This document shows positions 61,473-64,000 of a stretch of 64,000 nucleotides of DNA, piece by piece. Source of the DNA: Opisthorchis felineus (Eukaryota; Platyhelminthes; Trematoda; Opisthorchiida; Opisthorchiidae); the NCBI GenBank assembly GCA_004794785.1, contig SJOL01009490.1, positions 418,034 through 482,033 on the forward strand, given 5' to 3'. Under the pieces are notes generated by a model. That model was not told the origin of the DNA and ran no database searches. It worked only from the letters and a program-made list of their open reading frames with translations. The translations under genes were made by a program, and so were the position numbers. Position 1 is the stretch's first letter. Each line of letters opens with the position of its first letter.

Positions 61473-62687
61473 GGTTCATCCACATGCGCACTGCCACCAC
61501 AGTATTGGTTTACTGTGGAGAGTTGTCGGGCTAGCTCAGATCGGCACTGTTGAGCTATGGCCCTTACTCGAAGATAGTGGATTGGCAATTTGCGAGGGCC
61601 TGAATGGAAGCGAACTGTCAGGCGTGCACGCACCATGGCGTGATCTGAACCAAGTGGTGTGCCCCAGAAGGAACGACAGTCTTGAATTGTGGCTCTCCAT
61701 CGGTGGCTGATGGCCATGTGGTCCAACTGGGTCCACGGTTAATTTTCAGTTGGTGGCCGCCAGGTTACTCGATGCGAACGTTTACGTTGAACAAAAACAG
61801 TTCTATTACATTGCCAGAAACAGTTCATGGTCAGCACACAACTGAAGAACTCGATCTCCGTTGTCTGTGCGGCGAGCATCGACTCCAAATCGACCGCCCA
61901 AATGCGATTCCAAGGAGCTCAGACGACCTACTTGAGTATTCATGTCGCCTGCAAGGATCACAATGTCAGTGCTTTTTACCTGACGAATGAGCCCGGATAG
62001 CTCTCGATAGAAAATATCCTTCTCAGCATCAGAACTGCAGTCCGTTGGGGCATAAACCGACACTACAAACAGGCACCGCTTCTTATGCCGAGAGGCATGG
62101 AGCCTGATTGAACTGGATGACCGGACGGCGCAAAGACGACTGTTCACTGGGATCCAATCCAGCAAAGCGCGTTCAGCTCTGGGGCTGAGTGTAACTCTCA
62201 CGCCATGTATTCCACGAGTCATCGCTTCTTGGTCACCGGACACACGAAGGGAGAAATGTGAAAGCGCTGAGTTCATCCTTGGCGTTCTGAGACACATAAC
62301 CACGCTTGGGTCTTGTATGCATGTTTTGGAGACACAGCATACATCAATTTTAAGGGAGTATAAGGTTTCAGCAAGCATTGCCTGTTTGCCAATTTGACAT
62401 AGAGTACGGACGTTGAATGCTCCTACATAGAAAGTATCTCGTTGATTTAGAAGGGTGTTATTTTGTTTATTGATGATAGACAGCGAAGAGCATAAGTCTC
62501 TTCGGTCTGATAACTGACAGTCAAGCGACCCAGTGACGTTTGTTTGTGTGGTGGGAGGGGGTTGGGGAGGGACATCGGTTGACACCGAACTGCGCGGGTA
62601 AATGATACTTCCCGGTTGCTCAGGCCGAGGAAGGGGGTTTGGTTGAGGTACCCCACCTTGAGCCTTTGACTCAAAAGTCTGACCCAC
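61388..62687 (-). pseudogene. RTE AP-endonuclease
   Basis: From a methionine at 62687, after about 80 low-complexity residues, FYVGAFNVRTLCQIG (about 62410) opens the endonuclease. CVSKTCIQDPS (about 62320) has Lys where the catalytic Glu of SET normally stands. DWIPVNSRLCAV, VVSVYAPTD (62050-62060) and ILAGDMNTQVG (about 61940; GDFN-type motif kept) follow. The frame breaks at 61806. The rest (TWRPPTEN, a stop, PWTQLDHMAISHRWR, then GSDHAMV with the catalytic DH) continues in another frame at 61388-61780. It is inactive because of the Glu loss and the frame shift. Confidence 0.9.
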
Positions 62688-62829
62688 AAGGTAGTGGGAG
62701 GCTGTAGGGTTTTGGTCGGGGATCCTGCCCGGAGCCGATAACTCTGACCTGCTCGGCTGCAGAGGGTTGGCCTAACCCGAGGGTGCAGGGAGTAAGGCAT
62801 TACTGTCTCAGTCCCGATGCGGTTGCGGC

Positions 62830-63327
62830 GCGCAGCATGTGCCTTTTAAGCAGCACCGGACCCTATGGTTTTAAAAGTAGTTCGACCGTATTGGATAATG
62901 CGCCGGTGGTCACGGTCACCCGTAGGGCGATCGGAGTGTGCGGTTTTTAGGGCCGACCTTTTCTAACCCGTCCTTCCTCGGGGGAAGGCAGCATCGCTGA
63001 TTCAATAAATATGGACGTGCTGGTCGCATGGGGGAAAACACCTTACTGCCTTCGCACTCCTGTCGCAGAGGACAGTACGAATTTACCCCAAGACCGCCTC
63101 GTAGCACGATTACTCGGAGAACGGGGTCTTGCTGCACTTGGTATGACTGCTCCGCTTTGGCTTTCCTGGCATGGTTGCACATTGTGGAACGACGTTACAG
63201 CCAGTGTAGACCTCGGGTTCATTGCGGCACTCAAGCCCGACCACCACGTCAAGGTGTCAGCTTCAGGTCGGGAACGTTCGGTCGGCCGGGCGGTGGACGA
63301 CACCAACCACACGACAGGGAACAAGCA
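62830..63327 (-). other. Sequence between RTE ORF and tRNA-Lys
   Basis: GC-rich on both strands, with long chance frames (63011-63466 plus, 63043-63375 minus) that carry no motif and cross the tRNA, so they are not genes. It is the position of an RTE 5' UTR. The first run of four T on the minus strand after the tRNA is at 63035-63038, about 290 bases on. Confidence 0.5.
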
Positions 63328-63400
63328 CGCCCGATGTGGGGCTCGAACCCACGACCCTGGGATTAAGAGTCCCATGCTCTACCGGCTGAGCCAACCGGGC
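63328..63400 (-). tRNA. tRNA-Lys (anticodon CTT)
   Basis: The minus strand folds into a complete cloverleaf of 73 bases. The acceptor stem GCCCGGT pairs with ATCGGGC (one G-U), the D stem is GCTC with GAGC, the anticodon stem TGGGA with TCCCA around loop CTCTTAA (anticodon CTT), and the T stem GTGGG with CCCAC around TTCGAGC. A and B box promoters are intact, and there is no intron. The discriminator base is G. No CCA is encoded and no T-run terminator follows closely (TGCTTGTTCCC). It may be a working gene, or the head of a SINE or LINE, since it sits at the junction with a CR1 fragment. Confidence 0.88.
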
Positions 63401-63404
63401 AATG

Positions 63405-64000
63405 AAGGATCCATTAGATCTTGCAAAAGCGAAGACTTCTACTACCTGAATCAAATTAACAGATAATGCCACCACGCTTGTCTTCCCCTAAGCGTTTGTT
63501 AGACCCTGATTCCCCATCATTCCTACCCTCATTGTGTCCAAAGAGGCGCCCCGCAGCCAAGAGGCTCAGCACTCTACCGGATCACTCCTCAGGGCCGGTC
63601 AATGGAGCGCCCCAATAACTTCAGACTGCTCGGTAATCCTAGCCGACATTGCCCTCCCTGCCCCACACAGTAGCTGTCTTTGTTGCTCAGTACCACAAGA
63701 ATCTCAGCTTTAAACTAACGTAGCAAATCTCGGAGATCGTGTGCATACGATGGAGAGTGAACTAGCAACCTACCAAAGCATACAACCAATTGCTTGCCTT
63801 CTAACTCCTGATGCAACATACGATCCATCAGACCTTGCAAATGCGTCAGCCATTGTTGACACACTCGCCTCGGAGATGAATCAGCGTATGAAATGTCGTA
63901 ACCAAGTCCTAGTATACAATGCCCCTGATCGCATCCCGCTGGAGCGCACAAAATTTGCTACCCTGACAGCATGTATCATGCGTGACACATCCTGCACTGC
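63405..64000 (+). mobile_element. CR1 LINE 5' end, right copy
   Basis: 5' UTR (63405-63749) and start of ORF1 of a CR1-type element running off the window end. It matches the left copy and the minus-strand copy at 51000-51330. Upstream of 63464 it has its own diverged version of the CR1 start (ctactacctgaatcaaatta). Confidence 0.82.
63750..64000 (+). CDS. CR1 ORF1, partial, open to window end
   Basis: ATG at 63750 followed by 83 codons with no stop, cut by the window edge. The reading MESELATYQSIQPIACLL, then TYDPSDLANASAIVDTLASE, MNQRMKCRNQVLVYNAPDR and IPLERTKFATLTACIMRD matches the decayed ORF1 at 50775-50999 (minus). This is the RNA-binding ORF1 protein of the LINE. Being open, it is the least damaged coding piece of any element here, so the element may be young. 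A neighbouring minus-strand frame (63715-63951) is its shadow. Confidence 0.75.
   Translation, partial: MESELATYQSIQPIACLLTPDATYDPSDLANASAIVDTLASEMNQRMKCRNQVLVYNAPDRIPLERTKFATLTACIMRDTSCT

Larger units (their letters stand above)
59254..62830 (-). mobile_element. RTE-type LINE, near full length, decayed
   Basis: A non-LTR element with endonuclease (61388-62687), linker (61197-61472), reverse transcriptase (60094-61037), C-terminal domain (59380-59870) and a microsatellite 3' tail. It has one long ORF in the original state, now with several frame shifts and stops. Upstream, 62830-63327 has no coding signal and may be its 5' UTR, ending at the tRNA-Lys at 63328-63400. The whole block 59254-63400 or so lies between two CR1 5' segments. 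Confidence 0.88.

Noticed and set aside
63405..63463. Stretch before the right CR1 copy looked like a diverged piece of CR1 ORF1 (DPLDLAKA), implying tandem 5' units
   Set aside because: The minus-strand CR1 copy at 51250-51330 shows the same region (ctactacctaaatcaaatta) as ordinary 5' UTR, so it is simply the element's start.
63011..63466. Long plus-strand frame of 151 codons
   Set aside because: It runs antisense through the tRNA-Lys and the RTE leader and has no domain. GC-rich sequence makes chance frames long.
1..64000. CRISPR arrays, operons, ribosome binding sites, riboswitches, rRNA genes
   Set aside because: None seen. Gene structure and repeat content are those of an animal nuclear genome.

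Overview
The window reads as nuclear DNA of an invertebrate animal, most likely a flatworm and perhaps a tapeworm. It is AT-rich, has no operons or dense reading frames, carries one canonical eukaryotic tRNA, and holds decayed LINEs (RTE and CR1 types), Ty3/gypsy pieces, a Penelope-like element and a tRNA-derived SINE. The flatworm assignment is inferred from the general look of these families and from AT-rich, long-intron architecture. No diagnostic single-copy gene was recognised.

Layout. 1-22.5 kb is AT-rich and nearly featureless, apart from a Ty3/gypsy pol relic with an LTR-like end (6.3-8.0 kb, minus strand), a GC hairpin at 6.13 kb and a perfect 34-bp palindrome at 14.78 kb. From 22.5 to 41.1 kb I assemble a tentative plus-strand split gene. 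It starts with a signal-peptide-like exon (22535-22631) and continues with six short exons whose splice phases agree. Its product is not recognised. Its introns hold an LTR fragment (29.7 kb), a SINE body (35.4 kb) and a Penelope-like relic (36.9-38.2 kb).

41-64 kb is GC-richer and is essentially a graveyard of nested elements, mostly on the minus strand. In order: a Ty3/gypsy RT piece (42.2-42.6 kb); a 2.6-3 kb unclassified repeat with copies at 42.6-45.7 and 56.06-58.7 kb and a partial copy at 52.6-52.9 kb; a long CR1-type LINE (45.8-51.3 kb); an RTE copy in pieces (53.0-55.5 kb) containing a tRNA-headed SINE; a CR1 5' fragment (58.85-59.25 kb); a nearly complete RTE element (59.25-62.8 kb) whose upstream flank ends in an intact tRNA-Lys(CTT) (63.33-63.40 kb); and a second CR1 5' end whose ORF1 runs off the window.

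Most striking: a 352-bp direct repeat with a single mismatch brackets the RTE plus tRNA block, although the RTE itself is decayed; the tRNA sits exactly at the upstream end of that block; and the signal-peptide gene has very small exons. Coordinates of decayed elements are approximate, because they come from reading by eye and not from alignment software.
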